Origin: Desulfobacterales bacterium
Lineage (GTDB): Bacteria > Desulfobacterota > Desulfobacteria > Desulfobacterales > UBA11574
Assembly: GCA_030145595.1 (NCBI GenBank)
Contig: JAQYVG010000027.1
Coordinates: 1-19,271 of the forward strand
Direction: 5' to 3'
DNA length: 19,271 bases
Below are positions 7,561-16,117 of the stretch, in pieces (the first letter of the stretch is position 1; every line of letters begins with the position of its first letter). Position numbers and translations under genes: made by a program. The notes below the pieces were generated by a model, which was not told the DNA's origin, ran no database searches, and saw nothing but the letters and a program-made list of their open reading frames with translations.

Positions 7561-9516
7561 ATGCTCAAATTTCGTTTAAATAAAAAAAACGCCGTTATTT
7601 TGCTTGTCCTGATCGCCGGAACTGTTTCCGGGATAATAGCCGGCGCCTTTCTTGCTTTCACCCACGATCTCCCGCAGATCCGCAGTCTGGAAAGTTTCAC
7701 ACCCTCCGCTGTCACGCGCATTTACTCCGCCGACAAAGTCCTGCTGGCTGAACTGTTTGTCGAAAAAAGAAAACCGGTTCCTTTAAAACTTATACCACAT
7801 TACCTCAAAGCAGCCCTGATTGCCACAGAAGACAGGAGCTTTTATCAACACAGCGGTGTCGATCTGAAAGGAATTCTAAGGGCCATTATCAGGGATATAC
7901 AGGCAGGAGAATTTGTCGAAGGTGCCAGTACTATTACTCAGCAGTTGGCCAAAACCCTCTTTCTAACTCCCCGCAAAACCATTGTACGTAAAATCAAGGA
8001 AGCGATTTTAGCTTTTCAGTTGGAACGCCGTTATACAAAAGATGAAATTCTGGAATTATATCTTAATCAGGTATATTATGGCAGCAGTGCCTACGGCGTT
8101 GAGTCTGCCGCCGGTATATTTTTTGGGAAAGCGGTTCAAGACTTAGATCTGGCCGAATGTGCTCTGATTGCAGGAATGCCCAAAGCACCTTCCCTATACT
8201 CCCCTCTGGTCAACGAAGAGCTGTCCGTAAAACGCCGCAACACGGTCTTAAAGCAGATGAAAGATACCGGCATCATCACTGCAGCAGCTTATCTTGAAGC
8301 CTCAAAAGAGCCATTGAATACGGGGAAAAAAGATAAAATTTCGATCAAAGCACCTTACTTTGTGGAATATGTCAAAGAACTTCTTGAAGAGACATTAGGG
8401 TCATCACTGCTCTATAAAGGAGGACTCACCGTTTTTACAACGTTAGATATCGAGCTGCAAAAAGCGGCAGAGCGCTCCGTCTCAAAAGGACTGTTAGCCC
8501 TTGAGACCCGTATGCAACAAAACAAAATAATAGATCCTGACCCCCAAGCCGCCCTGGTAAGCCTGGATGTACATACCGGAGGAATTTTGGCCATGGTAGG
8601 GGGTAAGGATTTTTTCACTAGTCCTTTTAACAGGGCTGTTGCTGCCCGCAGACAACCAGGATCTGCTTTTAAATCGATTGTTTACGCTCATGCTATCGAG
8701 CGGGGTTTTCCCCAGAATACGATCATACTGGACGCACCGGTAGCTTTTAAAGATTTTGACAAAAAAGAATGGCAGCCGCAAAACTTTTCCAAAAGCTATC
8801 AAGGTGAAATGACACTCAGAATGGCGCTTTCAATGTCAAAGAATATCCCCGCAGTCAGACTCATCGAAATGCTGGGACCTAACTCGGTAGCCCGCTTTGG
8901 ATACGACCTCGGCATTGAATCCAACCTTGCTCCGAATCTGTCACTGGCGCTGGGAACGTCGGAAGTGACCCTTTTGGATTTGACCGCCGCTTATGCGGTC
9001 TTCCCCAACAGAGGAAGCCGGATCAAACCCTTTGGTGTCATGGAAGTTCTCGACCGCAAAGGAAGGATTATCTGGCGTGTTAAGCCACAGAAAAAAGTGG
9101 CCATGTCGCGGGCGGGAGCAGCGATAATGACAAACATGTTAGAAGGCGTTATTCAGGAAGGAACCGGTAAAAAAGCACGGGGGATCAAACGGCCGGTTGC
9201 CGGCAAAACAGGCACAACCAATAATTACAAAGACGCGCTTTTCATCGGTTTCTCACCATCGATTGCCGCCGGAGTATGGGTGGGGCAGGATGTGTTCAGC
9301 ACTTTGGGTGAATGGGAAACCGGGGCTAAGGCCGCACTGCCCATATGGATCGAATTCATGCAGAACGCCCCGGCCAAAACACCTTTTCAGTATTTTGATA
9401 TACCCGATAATGTGGTTAAAGTGCGCATGAACCTGTTAACCGGCCGCCTGGCACCGGATGACTCACCTGATGCTGTCAGCGCCCTTTTCAAACAAGGGAC
9501 AGAACCCAGAAGATAA
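7561..9516 (+). CDS. Penicillin-binding protein 1A, bifunctional transglycosylase/transpeptidase
   Basis: Class A PBP that polymerises and cross-links peptidoglycan at the outer face of the inner membrane. There is one N-terminal membrane anchor (residues about 11-34). The GT51 domain has the catalytic Glu90 in ATEDRSFYQHSGVD and GASTITQQLAKTLFL at 121-135, then RRYTKDEILELYLNQVYYG. The transpeptidase domain has SxxK (S368-A-F-K371), SxN (S426-K-N428) and KTG (K549-T-G551). At 651 residues it is shorter than E. coli PBP1A (about 850) and lacks the large inserted domain. An in-frame TAG two codons upstream rules out an earlier start; no strong Shine-Dalgarno is visible, so translation may be weak or depend on context. 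All catalytic motifs are intact. Confidence 0.95.
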   Translation: MLKFRLNKKNAVILLVLIAGTVSGIIAGAFLAFTHDLPQIRSLESFTPSAVTRIYSADKVLLAELFVEKRKPVPLKLIPHYLKAALIATEDRSFYQHSGVDLKGILRAIIRDIQAGEFVEGASTITQQLAKTLFLTPRKTIVRKIKEAILAFQLERRYTKDEILELYLNQVYYGSSAYGVESAAGIFFGKAVQDLDLAECALIAGMPKAPSLYSPLVNEELSVKRRNTVLKQMKDTGIITAAAYLEASKEPLNTGKKDKISIKAPYFVEYVKELLEETLGSSLLYKGGLTVFTTLDIELQKAAERSVSKGLLALETRMQQNKIIDPDPQAALVSLDVHTGGILAMVGGKDFFTSPFNRAVAARRQPGSAFKSIVYAHAIERGFPQNTIILDAPVAFKDFDKKEWQPQNFSKSYQGEMTLRMALSMSKNIPAVRLIEMLGPNSVARFGYDLGIESNLAPNLSLALGTSEVTLLDLTAAYAVFPNRGSRIKPFGVMEVLDRKGRIIWRVKPQKKVAMSRAGAAIMTNMLEGVIQEGTGKKARGIKRPVAGKTGTTNNYKDALFIGFSPSIAAGVWVGQDVFSTLGEWETGAKAALPIWIEFMQNAPAKTPFQYFDIPDNVVKVRMNLLTGRLAPDDSPDAVSALFKQGTEPRR

Positions 9517-9553
9517 TACCCTTTAAAAGGCGAACTGTATTATATGCCGGCAG

Positions 9554-9582
9554 TTGACTTTTGTAAAACCGTATAATAATAT
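9554..9582 (+). promoter_or_regulatory. Candidate sigma70 promoter for the adenylate cyclase gene
   Basis: TTGACT (-35) at 9554-9559, 17-nt spacer, TAATAT (-10) at 9577-9582, about 98 bp upstream of the cyclase start. An overlapping TATAAT at 9572 has too short a spacer (12 nt). It would make the cyclase transcript independent of the PBP1A gene. Confidence 0.45.
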
Positions 9583-9679
9583 GTAATACTTGAAGAAAAT
9601 GAACATCCGGCAACATGAAAGCCACCTGATCCGGAAAGATTTCTTAACGCCTATCTGAGAAAGCTACTGGAATACAGCC

Positions 9680-11923
9680 ATGAAAAATTTTTTCAAATTG
9701 AATCCGTATACTATCAGCGTACTTACCATTGGTTTAGGCATTTTTGCCTATCTTTATGGAGTCCCTTTTTTGGACATCATTGAATTAAAGACCATCGACT
9801 TAAGATTTACCACCAGGGGCGCGCTAACCCCGAACCCTGAAATCGTCCTGGCCGTAATCGATGAAAAAAGCCTTCAAAAGGAGGGCAAATGGGTTTGGCC
9901 GCGATCGAAAATTGCCGCCATAGTTAACAAGCTCTCAAAAGCCGGCGCCAAGGTTATCGGATTTGATATCGGCTTTCTTGAACCAGATGATATCAGAATT
10001 GTTGATACCATTAACACCATTCAGAATGAAGTAAAGAAAATTCATTTTAAAAACGAAACTTTTGAACGTTTCCTGGAAAATTTGAAAATAGAATCCGACA
10101 ACGACAAACTGCTGGCCCGTGCTATCACAAAGTCCAGTGCCAGGGTCGTATTAGGGTATTTTTTTCATATGAATCCTGAAGCGGCCCAGCATTATGGTGA
10201 AAAGGATCTTGCCGCCCATCAAGAAAATGTGCGGGGGTCCCGACACAAGTTTGTGCGCTATGCCTCGGAAGCCGCCCAAAACGTGCCTTTGATCGAAGCT
10301 AAAATGCCCGTATCCAACATCGAAATAATTTCAAATGCAACCGAATACTCCGGATACTTCAACATGTTTCCCGATCCGGACGGTGTTGTACGCTGGATAC
10401 CCTCCGTATTCAGATTCAACGATACATTGTATGCGCCGCTGTCTCTTATTTCGGCTGCTGCTTACCTGGACAAGCCCGTCTCGGCAGATGTGGCCGAGCA
10501 TGGTGTTGAAGCGGTAAACATCGGCAGCATTTCTATACCCACAGACGAACTCGGACGAATCTTGATTAACTATCGCGGCCGGGAAAAGACCTTTCCCCAC
10601 ATTTCGCTTACGGACATTCTGCATGAAGATGTTCCCGGCGATATCCTCAAGGATAAGATTGTACTGGTCGGAGCAACCGCCGTAGGGATATACGATCTGC
10701 GGGTTACGCCTTTCGGAACCATCTTTCCGGGTGTTGAAATCCATGCCAATATTATTGACAGCATCCTGAAGAAGGATTTTCTACAGAAGCCGGGCTGGGC
10801 CTCAATATTTGATGTCCTGGCGATTATGATTGCAGGGCTGTTCTTAGGGCTCGTGCTGCCCCGGGCGGGGGTTGTTCCCGGTGCCCTGGCCGGCCTGTCA
10901 TTGTTTATCGGCTACATTGCGCTGTGCCAGTACCTGTTTTCCGCCCAGGGATTGATTCTCAATCTGGTTTACCCGCTTTCCGTGATGATTGTTATCTATG
11001 TTGCTATTACCGCCTACCGCTACTTAGCGGAAGCCAGTCAGAAAAGATTTATTAAAGATGCATTTTCAACCTATATGGCCCCTTCGGTTGTCAACCAGTT
11101 GATCCAGTCTCCCGAGAAACTGGTTCTGGGCGGTGAAAAACGCGTTATCACCGCATTTTTCTCAGATGTCCAAGGATTTACCAGCATCTCCGAAAATCTC
11201 ACTCCTGTTGAACTGGTGGAGCTTTTAAATGAATTTTTAACCGAAATGACCGATATTATCCTCGCTCATGAAGGCACGGTTGATAAATTTGAAGGAGATG
11301 CCATCATTGCCTTGTTCGGCGCTCCCAACCCGCTGGCCAATCAGGCTGAAGTGGCCTGCCGATCCTGTATCGAAATGCAGAAAAAGCTGGCCGAACTGAG
11401 GGTAAAATGGCAAACTGAAGGCAGACCCGAGCTTAAAATGAGAATCGGTATGTGTACCGGCCCGGCCGTGGTCGGCAACATGGGATCAAAAAGCCGCATG
11501 GACTATACTATGATGGGTGATACCGTCAATACGGCTGCCAGGCTGGAAGGGGTCAACAAGGCCTACGAATGTTTTACGCTTGTCAGCGAGTCAACTTTCA
11601 GCAAGATCGGCCAAGGTATTGTAGGCCGGGAAATCGATTCCATTAATGTCGTCGGAAAAGAAGAACCCATAACGGTTTACGAACTTATCGGCTATCCCGA
11701 AGATGTTGACGCCCTCAAACGCGAAACCCTGGATAATTACGACCGGGGACTGAACGCATACCGCAAACAGGACTGGAACCGGGCGCTTGTTTTCTTTAAT
11801 CAGGCTTTGAGCGCCATTCCGGATGACGGCCCCAGCAAAACCATGCTGGCACGCTGCAACGACTACAAGGCAAATCCCCCCGGCAAAGATTGGAACGGGG
11901 CATTTACGATGGCATCAAAATAA
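9680..11923 (+). CDS. CHASE2-domain class III adenylate cyclase
   Basis: A 747-residue inner-membrane signalling enzyme making cAMP from ATP. Domains in order: an N-terminal membrane segment (about 12-30); a CHASE2 sensor domain outside the membrane (about 35-360; FTTRGALTPNPEIVLAVID, then WPRSKIAAIVNKL); three closely spaced membrane segments (about 375-450); a class III cyclase domain (about 485-665); and a short C-terminal TPR-like helix pair (NYDRGLNAYRKQDWNRALVFF). Key residues are all present: metal-binding D496 (FSDVQGFT) and D540 (FEGDA), adenine-specifying K536 and D614 (MMGDTVN), and transition-state N617 and R621. It is therefore expected to be active and ATP-specific. The stimulus is unknown. 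The acetyltransferase gene follows after 16 bp, which suggests one transcript. Confidence 0.93.
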   Translation: MKNFFKLNPYTISVLTIGLGIFAYLYGVPFLDIIELKTIDLRFTTRGALTPNPEIVLAVIDEKSLQKEGKWVWPRSKIAAIVNKLSKAGAKVIGFDIGFLEPDDIRIVDTINTIQNEVKKIHFKNETFERFLENLKIESDNDKLLARAITKSSARVVLGYFFHMNPEAAQHYGEKDLAAHQENVRGSRHKFVRYASEAAQNVPLIEAKMPVSNIEIISNATEYSGYFNMFPDPDGVVRWIPSVFRFNDTLYAPLSLISAAAYLDKPVSADVAEHGVEAVNIGSISIPTDELGRILINYRGREKTFPHISLTDILHEDVPGDILKDKIVLVGATAVGIYDLRVTPFGTIFPGVEIHANIIDSILKKDFLQKPGWASIFDVLAIMIAGLFLGLVLPRAGVVPGALAGLSLFIGYIALCQYLFSAQGLILNLVYPLSVMIVIYVAITAYRYLAEASQKRFIKDAFSTYMAPSVVNQLIQSPEKLVLGGEKRVITAFFSDVQGFTSISENLTPVELVELLNEFLTEMTDIILAHEGTVDKFEGDAIIALFGAPNPLANQAEVACRSCIEMQKKLAELRVKWQTEGRPELKMRIGMCTGPAVVGNMGSKSRMDYTMMGDTVNTAARLEGVNKAYECFTLVSESTFSKIGQGIVGREIDSINVVGKEEPITVYELIGYPEDVDALKRETLDNYDRGLNAYRKQDWNRALVFFNQALSAIPDDGPSKTMLARCNDYKANPPGKDWNGAFTMASK

Positions 11924-11939
11924 TGCTATAAGAAGGATC

Positions 11940-12395
11940 ATGATTCGCAAAGCAACCATAAAAGACATCAAAGCTATACACGAACTTCTTCAGGAATACG
12001 GAGACAAAGGCGAGCTTCTGCCGCGCCCGTTAAGCGTACTTTACGACCATGTCAGGGATTTTTCAGTTTACGTTGACGATAAAAAAGACAGGGTTCTCGG
12101 CTGTTGCGCTCTCCAGTTCTGCTGGGAAGACCTTGCCGAAATTAGATCTTTGGCGGTTCATCCCGAGTATCAGAGAAAAAAAATCGGATCAAAGCTTACC
12201 GAAACCGTTCTTGAAGAGGCTAAATCATTTGCCATCAAAGAAATCTTTGTGCTGACCTACCAGCCTGGCTTTTTTGAAAGATTCGGTTTTTTCGAAATCG
12301 ACAGATCTCAGCTTCCCCTCAAAATCTGGGCGGACTGTATCACGTGTGTCAAGTTTCCGGACTGCGACGAAACTGCTATGATGAAAGAACTATAA
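11940..12395 (+). CDS. GNAT acetyltransferase, short-form N-acetylglutamate synthase-like
   Basis: A 151-residue acetyl-CoA-dependent N-acetyltransferase. It starts MIRKATIKDIKAIHELLQEY, with the central acetyl-CoA-binding strand and loop AEIRSLAVHPEYQRKKIGSKL (the first Gly of the usual loop is Lys), and FVLTYQPGFFERFGFFEI. The tail LPLKIWADCITCVKFPDCDE with its three Cys is the mark of the stand-alone ArgA-type N-acetylglutamate synthases seen in deltaproteobacteria, which catalyse the first step of arginine synthesis. I chose the ATG at 11940, preceded by AAGAAGGA. It lies 16 bp past the cyclase stop, so it is probably co-transcribed. GNAT membership is firm; the glutamate substrate is inferred from the tail motif. 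Confidence 0.8.
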   Translation: MIRKATIKDIKAIHELLQEYGDKGELLPRPLSVLYDHVRDFSVYVDDKKDRVLGCCALQFCWEDLAEIRSLAVHPEYQRKKIGSKLTETVLEEAKSFAIKEIFVLTYQPGFFERFGFFEIDRSQLPLKIWADCITCVKFPDCDETAMMKEL

Positions 12396-12459
12396 AATCG
12401 CTTCGACGCAAGCAATGAAATTTATAGCAGTTGTCAAAATAACGTTGGAGTTTCCAATT

Positions 12460-12564
12460 GAAGCATACCGCCCTGAAGGGCGGTATGCTTCCCGGTAAGG
12501 ATTTTAAGTATATTTTATATAGCTCCCCTCAGCCCCGTCCTAATGGACGGGGTTTGCGGGAAGC
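12460..12564. repeat. Twin perfect hairpins after the acetyltransferase gene
   Basis: Stem 1: GAAGCATACCGCCC, loop TGAA, then its 14-nt complement (12460-12491). Stem 2: CCCCGTCC, loop TAAT, GGACGGGG (12533-12552). An outer pair GCTTCCCG (12487-12494) and CGGGAAGC (12557-12564) brackets the space. No T-run follows stem 1, so it is not a classical terminator. Such paired hairpins resemble the subterminal ends of IS200/IS605-type elements, but no transposase or TnpB is present, so this is only a suggestion. Confidence 0.55.
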
Positions 12565-12570
12565 GAACCG

Positions 12571-12822
12571 GTCATAAATGAGAACCAAATTTAAAATCAG
12601 GGTTCGATGAGCAAGGCCGCACAAGGGTTTTCGCCCGCTTGTCCCGCTGTATGCGGGGAGGCGTACTTTAGTACGTCGCCCCGCCAAATACATGCGGGAC
12701 AAGAGGGCGGAAACCCGCGGCCTCCGGCTCCGCTTCCAGCCCGTAGGGCCTACAGGCCGGAGGGTAGAGCCTACGCCTCGGAGAGAGAACGCCGCTCATC
12801 GGAAAAATAACCATTTATGGAT
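12571..12822. repeat. Composite palindromic element bounded by CATAAATG
   Basis: CATAAATGAG near 12574 and CCATTTATGGATGG ending near 12823 match the two ends of the palindromic element at 16205-16349. Between them lies a GC-rich nested hairpin (GCCGC at 12616 to GCGGC at 12721), with CTTGTCCCGC paired to GCGGGACAAG and a tip GGCGTACTTTAGTACGTCGC. A second palindrome follows: CCTCCGGC/GCCGGAGG (12721-12764), then the 23-bp sequence shared with 7158-7180. The open reading frame of 67 codons at 12607-12810 is entirely built from these repeats. This and the twin hairpins account for the 450-bp gap at 12396-12845. Confidence 0.6.
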
Positions 12823-12845
12823 GGAAACAAATTAGGGAAACAATT

Positions 12846-13061
12846 ATGGCTTACGTCTATTTGCTGGATCTGCACCAGCTTATCGACCAGAGACTGGCAG
12901 AAGCAGGACAAGCGGTTGATAAGACCAAAAACGATCCTTTTGAGAAAAGATTTCACGAAGGGCGCATCGAAATTTTATCAGCTTTCAAGGATTTTTTGAC
13001 AGAAAATTTAAACCCCAAACTTCCCCGCAGGATCAGGGTCGGTTATTTCGGGATGAAGTAG
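12846..13061 (+). CDS. Small uncharacterised protein
   Basis: 71 residues, beginning MAYVYLLDLHQLIDQRLAEA, with a largely helical body (KRFHEGRIEILSAFKDFLTENL) and a basic end PKLPRRIRVGYF. AGGGA lies 10 nt before the ATG, and the codon use resembles real genes nearby, so it is probably translated. No domain is recognised. Its ribosome site lies just outside the right end of the composite palindromic element, so that element forms its upstream leader. Downstream it is followed by further hairpins and the grpE promoter. Function unknown. Confidence 0.6.
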   Translation: MAYVYLLDLHQLIDQRLAEAGQAVDKTKNDPFEKRFHEGRIEILSAFKDFLTENLNPKLPRRIRVGYFGMK

Positions 13062-13103
13062 GTTTCCGGGACGCTATTATCTCCGATTGAACTGCACAGC
13101 GAG

Positions 13104-13222
13104 CGCATTCCCCGTAGCCAGCTTGTCGGAGCCTGGCGAAGATCCCGATTTATCGGGGTTGGAGCGTAGCGGAAATTTATCCGCCTCTGGAGGATCCCGC
13201 TCAGCGGGACTGCGGGGAATGC
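13104..13222. repeat. Palindromic cluster with GATCCCG hairpins
   Basis: GCATTCCCC (13104-13112) and GGGGAATGC (13214-13222) form the outer pair. Inside are small hairpins: CCCGAT-TT-ATCGGG (13144-13157), GCGGA/TCCGC around AAATTTA (about 13168-13183), and CCCGC-TCA-GCGGG (13196-13208). The phrase GAAGATCCCG or GAGGATCCCG precedes two of them, and the same module recurs at 18318-18340. It is part of the 432-bp gap 13062-13493. Confidence 0.6.
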
Positions 13223-13287
13223 GAGCGAATCAAAAAATGGACAAAATTCCTTATAGTCGCTGCGAAGCACTGCCGCACGGCAGAACA

Positions 13288-13334
13288 TTCCCTGCAGCTT
13301 GACTTGGACGATCTCAGTCGAGTCGCTGCAGGAA
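13288..13334. repeat. CTGCAGC palindrome
   Basis: TTCCCTGCAGCTTGACT pairs with AGTCGCTGCAGGAA across a short centre. It is preceded by a perfect 6-bp hairpin CTGCCG-CA-CGGCAG at 13270-13283. It lies about 80 bp upstream of the grpE promoter. Confidence 0.5.
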
Positions 13335-13413
13335 GCTTCAAATAATACTTTTTGCCACAAGATGTATAAAACTTACAAATTAAGGAACCCATCCCAAAAT
13401 ACCAATTGCCGTC

Positions 13414-13441
13414 TTGACATTGTTTAAGACAGTCTTATTTT
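13414..13441 (+). promoter_or_regulatory. Candidate sigma70 promoter for grpE-dnaK
   Basis: TTGACA (perfect -35) at 13414-13419, 16-nt spacer, TATTTT (-10) at 13436-13441, with an AT-rich region following. It is about 52 bp upstream of the grpE start. I see no CIRCE inverted repeat (TTAGCACTC-type) and no clear sigma32 box, so heat control, if any, would be by another route. Confidence 0.5.
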
Positions 13442-13493
13442 TTACAAAACTTAAAAATCTATATACAACTAAATCAGGGAATAACATCAACTG

Positions 13494-14138
13494 ATGGGCG
13501 CAAAGCAGAAAGCTAAAATCCATAAAGAAAACGAAAAAGCCGACGAAAAAAATAAATCATTGCCAACAAGCGAACCGGACCAGGAAGATCGCATCGAGGC
13601 GGATGATCCCTTGGCGGAACTGGAAGCAAAACTTGAGTCTACCCAGAAAGAAGCCCAAGAGGCACATGATCGTTTTTTGCGAGTATCTGCCGACTTTGAA
13701 AACTACAAAAAACGCACGGCCCGCGAAATGGAAGATTTCAGGAAGTTTGCCAATGAATCCCTGATTATGCTGTTGCTGCCGGCGGTTGACAACCTTGAGC
13801 GCGCTTTGGATTCGGCCGGCAACAACCGGCAGGCGGACAACCCTATCTCTGAAGGGGTGCAGATGACCCTTGCAGAGATATTGAAAATTTTTGAAAAATT
13901 TCACGTTAAACCGATAGAATCCCTGGAAAAGCCGTTTGATCCCGGTTTTCACCAGGCCGTTATGCAGGAGGAAAACGACAGCCATCCTGACAAAACCGTT
14001 CTTAAGGAACTTCAAAAAGGATACCTGATGCACGACAAATTGATCAGGCCATCCATGGTGGTAGTTTCCAAGAAAAAAGAAACACCTGAAAACCACGAAG
14101 TCAATGAATCGCCTGAAAAAACAAAAGGAAAAAATTGA
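13494..14138 (+). CDS. grpE: GrpE nucleotide exchange factor
   Basis: A 214-residue cytosolic co-chaperone that releases ADP from DnaK. The N-terminus is highly charged and disordered (Lys/Glu-rich, residues 1-40), then a long coiled-coil helix (LAELEAKLESTQKEAQEAHD, FLRVSADFENYKKRTAREMEDFRKFAN), a four-helix region (LLPAVDNLERALD), and the C-terminal beta domain with FDPGFHQAVMQEE and KGYLMHDKLIRPSMVVVSK, the family's closing signature. The length is typical. The ATG has only a distant CAGGGA (13 nt ahead). The dnaK start follows 28 bp after the stop, and the pair is clearly one operon. Confidence 0.97.
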   Translation: MGAKQKAKIHKENEKADEKNKSLPTSEPDQEDRIEADDPLAELEAKLESTQKEAQEAHDRFLRVSADFENYKKRTAREMEDFRKFANESLIMLLLPAVDNLERALDSAGNNRQADNPISEGVQMTLAEILKIFEKFHVKPIESLEKPFDPGFHQAVMQEENDSHPDKTVLKELQKGYLMHDKLIRPSMVVVSKKKETPENHEVNESPEKTKGKN

Positions 14139-14166
14139 TCATATTTGATAGTGAGGAGGAGAACAA

Positions 14167-16101
14167 ATGGGTAAAGTTATAGGTATCGATCTGGGCACCA
14201 CGAACTCATGTGTGGCTATCATGGAGGGGGGTGACGCCAATGTGATTACAAACCCTGAAGGGGGGCGCACGACTCCTTCAATTGTCGCCGTTTCCGAAAG
14301 CGGGGAAAGACTGGTGGGTCAAATCGCCAAACGGCAGGCCATTACGAATCCGGAAAATACGGTTTTTGGGGTAAAACGGTTGATCGGGCGTAAGTATGCA
14401 TCCAAAGTAATCCAGGATGATATGAAGATACTCCCTTTCAAAATCGAACAGGCCGGCAATGGGGATGTTCGCATCAATCTGCGGGGAAAGCAGCACAGCG
14501 CTGCGGAGATATCATCTTTTATATTGGCGAACATCAAGAACACCGCTGAGCAATACCTTGGAGAAAAGGTCACCGATGCCGTCATCACCGTCCCGGCTTA
14601 TTTTGACGACAACCAGCGCCAGGCCACCAAAGATGCCGGCAAAATCGCCGGTCTCAATGTAATGAGAATTATCAACGAACCCACGGCGGCATCTCTGGCC
14701 TACGGCTTGGACAAGAAGGCTGAAGAGAAAATAGCCGTCTTTGACCTTGGCGGCGGAACATTCGATATATCCTTACTCGAAATCGGCGAGGGTGTATTTG
14801 AAGTTAAGGCGACCAACGGCGACACCCATCTTGGCGGCGAAGATTTTGACCTTCGTCTGATCGATTACCTGGCGGACGAATTCAAGAAAGATCAGGGCAT
14901 AGATCTCAGGAGCGACAAGATGGCGCTGCAGCGACTCAAAGAGGCTGCTGAAAAGGCCAAAATGGAACTTTCCACGTCTCTGGAAACCGATGTGAACCTT
15001 CCGTTCATTACCGCCGATGCCAGTGGCCCTAAACACTTGAACATAAAGATTACCAGAGCTAAGCTGGAATCCCTTATCAGCGATCTGATAGACAATTTAG
15101 AAGGGCCCTGCCGTACCGCCCTTAAGGATGCAGGCTGGACCCCCAAAGACATTAATGAAGTCATTCTTGTCGGCGGCATGATACGCATGCCGGCCGTGGA
15201 GGAACGGGTCAAAAAGATTTTCGAACAGGAGCCCCACAAAGGCGTCAACCCGGATGAAGTCGTCGCACTCGGTGCCGCCATTCAGGGCGGTGTCCTCAAA
15301 GGTGATGTCAAGGATGTTCTCCTTCTTGATGTTACACCCCTTTCTCTGGGCATTGAAACTCTAGGCGGGGTCATGACCAGGCTGATTGAAAAGAACACAA
15401 CCATCCCGACCAAAAAGAGCCAGACTTTTTCAACCGCAGCCGACAGCCAGCCGGCTGTCTCCATCCATGTGCTGCAGGGAGAGCGCGAAATGGCTCCCGG
15501 CAATAAAACCCTGGGACGCTTTGAACTGGTGGGAATACCCCCGGCACCCCGCGGCATACCGCAGATTGAAGTTAGTTTTGATATCGACGCCAACGGTATT
15601 GTGAACGTTTCTGCCAAAGATATGGCGACCGGCAAGGAGCAGTCCATTCAGATTACGGCCTCCAGCGGCATGACGAAGGAAGAAATCGACAACGCGGTAA
15701 AAGACGCCGAGCTGCACGCCGATGAAGACAAAAAGAAAAGGGAATTGGTAGATGCCCGCAATCAGGCCGATACGTTGATTTATTCTACCGAGAAATCAAT
15801 CAAGGATCTTGGCGACAAAGTTGACGATGCTACCAAGAGCAGTGTTGAAGCGACCTCTGAAAACCTTAAAAAAGCCATGGAAGGTGATGATACCGAAGAG
15901 ATCAAACGCCTGAGCGAAGAATTGACCCAGGTATCCCATAAGCTGGCGGAAGCGATGTATAAGCAGGCATCCCAGGCGGACGACCAGCAGGCCGGCGCCC
16001 AACCCGGCGCGGAAGACACGGCCCAGACCGGACCTTCAGCACCGGAAGAAGATGTGGTCGATGCTGATTTCGAAGAGGTCAAAGACGACGACGATAAATA
16101 A
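14167..16101 (+). CDS. dnaK: Chaperone DnaK (Hsp70)
   Basis: The 644-residue Hsp70 binds and releases unfolded proteins with an ATPase cycle. The nucleotide-binding domain (1-385) shows IGIDLGTTNSCVAIMEGG, INEPTAASLAYGLD and VFDLGGGTFDISLLEIG, and VGGMIRMPAV where most DnaKs have VGGSTRMP. The interdomain linker is DVLLLDVTPLSLGIETLGG. The substrate-binding domain follows, and the acidic tail ends DVVDADFEEVKDDDDK. AGGAGGAG before the ATG is a strong ribosome site, consistent with high expression. dnaJ does not follow; a perfect terminator comes straight after, so the operon is only grpE-dnaK. Confidence 0.98.
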   Translation: MGKVIGIDLGTTNSCVAIMEGGDANVITNPEGGRTTPSIVAVSESGERLVGQIAKRQAITNPENTVFGVKRLIGRKYASKVIQDDMKILPFKIEQAGNGDVRINLRGKQHSAAEISSFILANIKNTAEQYLGEKVTDAVITVPAYFDDNQRQATKDAGKIAGLNVMRIINEPTAASLAYGLDKKAEEKIAVFDLGGGTFDISLLEIGEGVFEVKATNGDTHLGGEDFDLRLIDYLADEFKKDQGIDLRSDKMALQRLKEAAEKAKMELSTSLETDVNLPFITADASGPKHLNIKITRAKLESLISDLIDNLEGPCRTALKDAGWTPKDINEVILVGGMIRMPAVEERVKKIFEQEPHKGVNPDEVVALGAAIQGGVLKGDVKDVLLLDVTPLSLGIETLGGVMTRLIEKNTTIPTKKSQTFSTAADSQPAVSIHVLQGEREMAPGNKTLGRFELVGIPPAPRGIPQIEVSFDIDANGIVNVSAKDMATGKEQSIQITASSGMTKEEIDNAVKDAELHADEDKKKRELVDARNQADTLIYSTEKSIKDLGDKVDDATKSSVEATSENLKKAMEGDDTEEIKRLSEELTQVSHKLAEAMYKQASQADDQQAGAQPGAEDTAQTGPSAPEEDVVDADFEEVKDDDDK

Positions 16102-16117
16102 CATATAATTTCAGCGC

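Noticed and set aside
9599..9658. 19-codon frame between the PBP and cyclase genes
   Set aside because: No clear ribosome site and too short to support.
12607..12810. 67-codon plus-strand open frame
   Set aside because: Made wholly of GC-rich palindromes, Pro/Arg/Gly-rich product, no ribosome site.
13381..13493. CIRCE or sigma32 heat-shock promoter before grpE
   Set aside because: Neither the TTAGCACTC inverted repeat nor a CTTGAAA...CCCCAT pair is present; only a sigma70-like pair.
14167..16101. VGGMIRMP in place of VGGSTRMP in DnaK
   Set aside because: A conservative variation in an otherwise complete DnaK; not evidence of altered function.
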